Source: SIG636 sp045535465
GTDB lineage: Bacteria > Bacillota > Clostridia > Oscillospirales > CAG-382
Length of the DNA stretch: 13,708 nt
NCBI GenBank assembly: GCA_045535465.1
Contig: JAZSLS010000160.1
Span: forward strand, 1-13,708
Direction of reading: 5' to 3'
This document shows, piece after piece, positions 13,026 through 13,708 of this stretch. The notes under the pieces were generated by a model, which ran no database searches, had not been told where the DNA came from, and saw nothing but the letters and a program-made list of their open reading frames with translations. Made by a program: the position numbers and the translations under genes. Every line of letters begins with the position of its first letter. The stretch's first letter is position 1.

Positions 13026-13655
13026 GCGAGGAGCTTTTTGCGGCAGCCAAAAACGGCGACGGAGACGCCCTTGCAACCCTGGTGGAAAACAATATGGGGC
13101 TGGTCAAATCACTGGCCATACGATTTCGTGACCGAGGAACAGAAGTGGAGGATTTGATACAGATAGGCACTATTGGGCTTATAAAGGCCATAAGAGGCTA
13201 CGATACAGACTACGGCACAAAGTTTTCTACCTACGCTGTGCCCCTTATATGCGGTGAGATTAAAAAGTTTTTGCGTGACGACGGTATTATTAAGGTAAGC
13301 CGCGAGATAAAAAGACGCAGCGCCATACTTTGCCGTGAAAAGCAGAGAATAATTACGGAAACGGGCGTGGAGCCCAAAATTTCGGAGCTGGCGCAGATAA
13401 GCGGTATGAGCGTAGAGGAAGCAGTACGTGCCCTTGATGCAACGGCGGCGGTCACCTCCCTTTACGAAAGCGGCGAGGGAGAGCTTTCCCCCGAGGAAAC
13501 CCTGTGGACGGACAACGTTGCCGCCTTTAGCGAAAGCTTTGCATTAAAGCAAGCGGTGCGTAACCTGCCGGAGGAGGAAAGGCAAATAGTGCTTCTTAGG
13601 TTTTACAGAGGAATGTCACAAGCGGCAACCGCCCGTGTATTGGGGCTTACTCAGG
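13022..13655 (+). CDS. sigF: Forespore sigma factor SigF, C-terminus cut off by contig end
   Basis: The sigma-70-family factor for the forespore after septation. Region 2 is clear: NNMGLVKSLAIRF, EVEDLIQIGTIGLIKAIRGYD and KFSTYAVPLICGEIKKFLRDDG, followed by IKVSREIK. Region 3 spans about 95-150 and region 4 starts about 172 (LPEEERQIVLLRFYRGMSQAATARVLGLTQ). The genuine sequence ends after Gln211 and one base of the next codon. Other SigF proteins continue with a VQVSRLEKK-type recognition helix of about 25 residues. The stop at 13667-13669 and the residues EVGS before it are encoded by sequencing adapter. I choose the ATG at 13022 because of the ATGA overlap with spoIIAB; a GTG at 13013 is the alternative. 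Confidence 0.93.
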
Positions 13656-13708
13656 AAGTCGGATCGTAGCCATGTCGTTCTGTGAGCCAAGGAGTTGAAT
13701 ACAAATTT
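13656..13708 (+). other. MGI/BGI sequencing adapter at the contig end (not genomic)
   Basis: From 13656 the sequence begins AAGTCGGATCGTAGC and continues through CATGTCGTTC and TGTGAGCCAAGGAGTTG to 13697. This matches, from memory, the 42-base DNBSEQ/BGISEQ reverse adapter over its full length. The remaining 11 bases would be a ten-base sample barcode plus the first base of the next adapter part; that reading is inference. Confidence 0.93.

Overview
The window reads as chromosomal sequence from an endospore-forming clostridium. The evidence is spo0A, a spoIIAA-spoIIAB-sigF operon, the RQC factor rqcH, AGGAGG-type ribosome sites and consensus sigma-A promoters. Secreted proteins with an acidic Asp/Ser/Glu linker and a dockerin-like domain point to the gut Oscillospirales/Ruminococcaceae side, but that placement is inference. 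It looks like the end of a metagenomic or draft contig: the last ~53 bases are recognisable MGI/BGI sequencing adapter, so sigF is cut artificially near position 13655.

Layout. 1-1170 (minus): a one-domain GlmU-like nucleotidyltransferase followed by typA/bipA, which runs off the left edge. 1296-2784 (plus): an ATPase of the PRK06851 type and a four-helix membrane protein. 2785-3089: no gene, but a set of hairpins and the spo0A terminator. 3090-3857 (minus): spo0A with its own promoter and a 0A box. 4105-5214 (minus): an aldo/keto reductase with two 4Fe-4S clusters. 5346-8162 (minus): a large secreted GHL10-type glycoside hydrolase with a dockerin-like domain and five repeated wall/sugar-binding-like modules. 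8442-9572 (plus): a divergent lipoprotein with a similar acidic linker. 9628-12117 (minus): NIF3-like protein and rqcH in one operon. 12240-end (plus): spoIIAA, spoIIAB and sigF.

How it fits together. Spo0A is the master regulator of sporulation entry, and SpoIIAA/SpoIIAB/SigmaF form the first forespore-specific switch, so the window carries both ends of the early sporulation cascade, with unrelated genes between them. The hydrolase and the lipoprotein share a divergent intergenic region and may both serve the cell surface. typA and rqcH are ribosome-associated factors (assembly/stress and stalled-peptide tailing).

Most notable points: (1) the spoIIAA Shine-Dalgarno lies inside the 3' arm of a terminator-like hairpin; (2) adapter contamination truncates sigF and creates a false stop; (3) the PRK06851-type ATPase has a Cys-containing Walker A and seems to have lost its second P-loop; (4) Spo0A lacks one acidic-pocket residue; (5) the five-module secreted hydrolase. 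I found no CRISPR array, tRNA, rRNA, transposase or clearly new defence or biosynthetic system.
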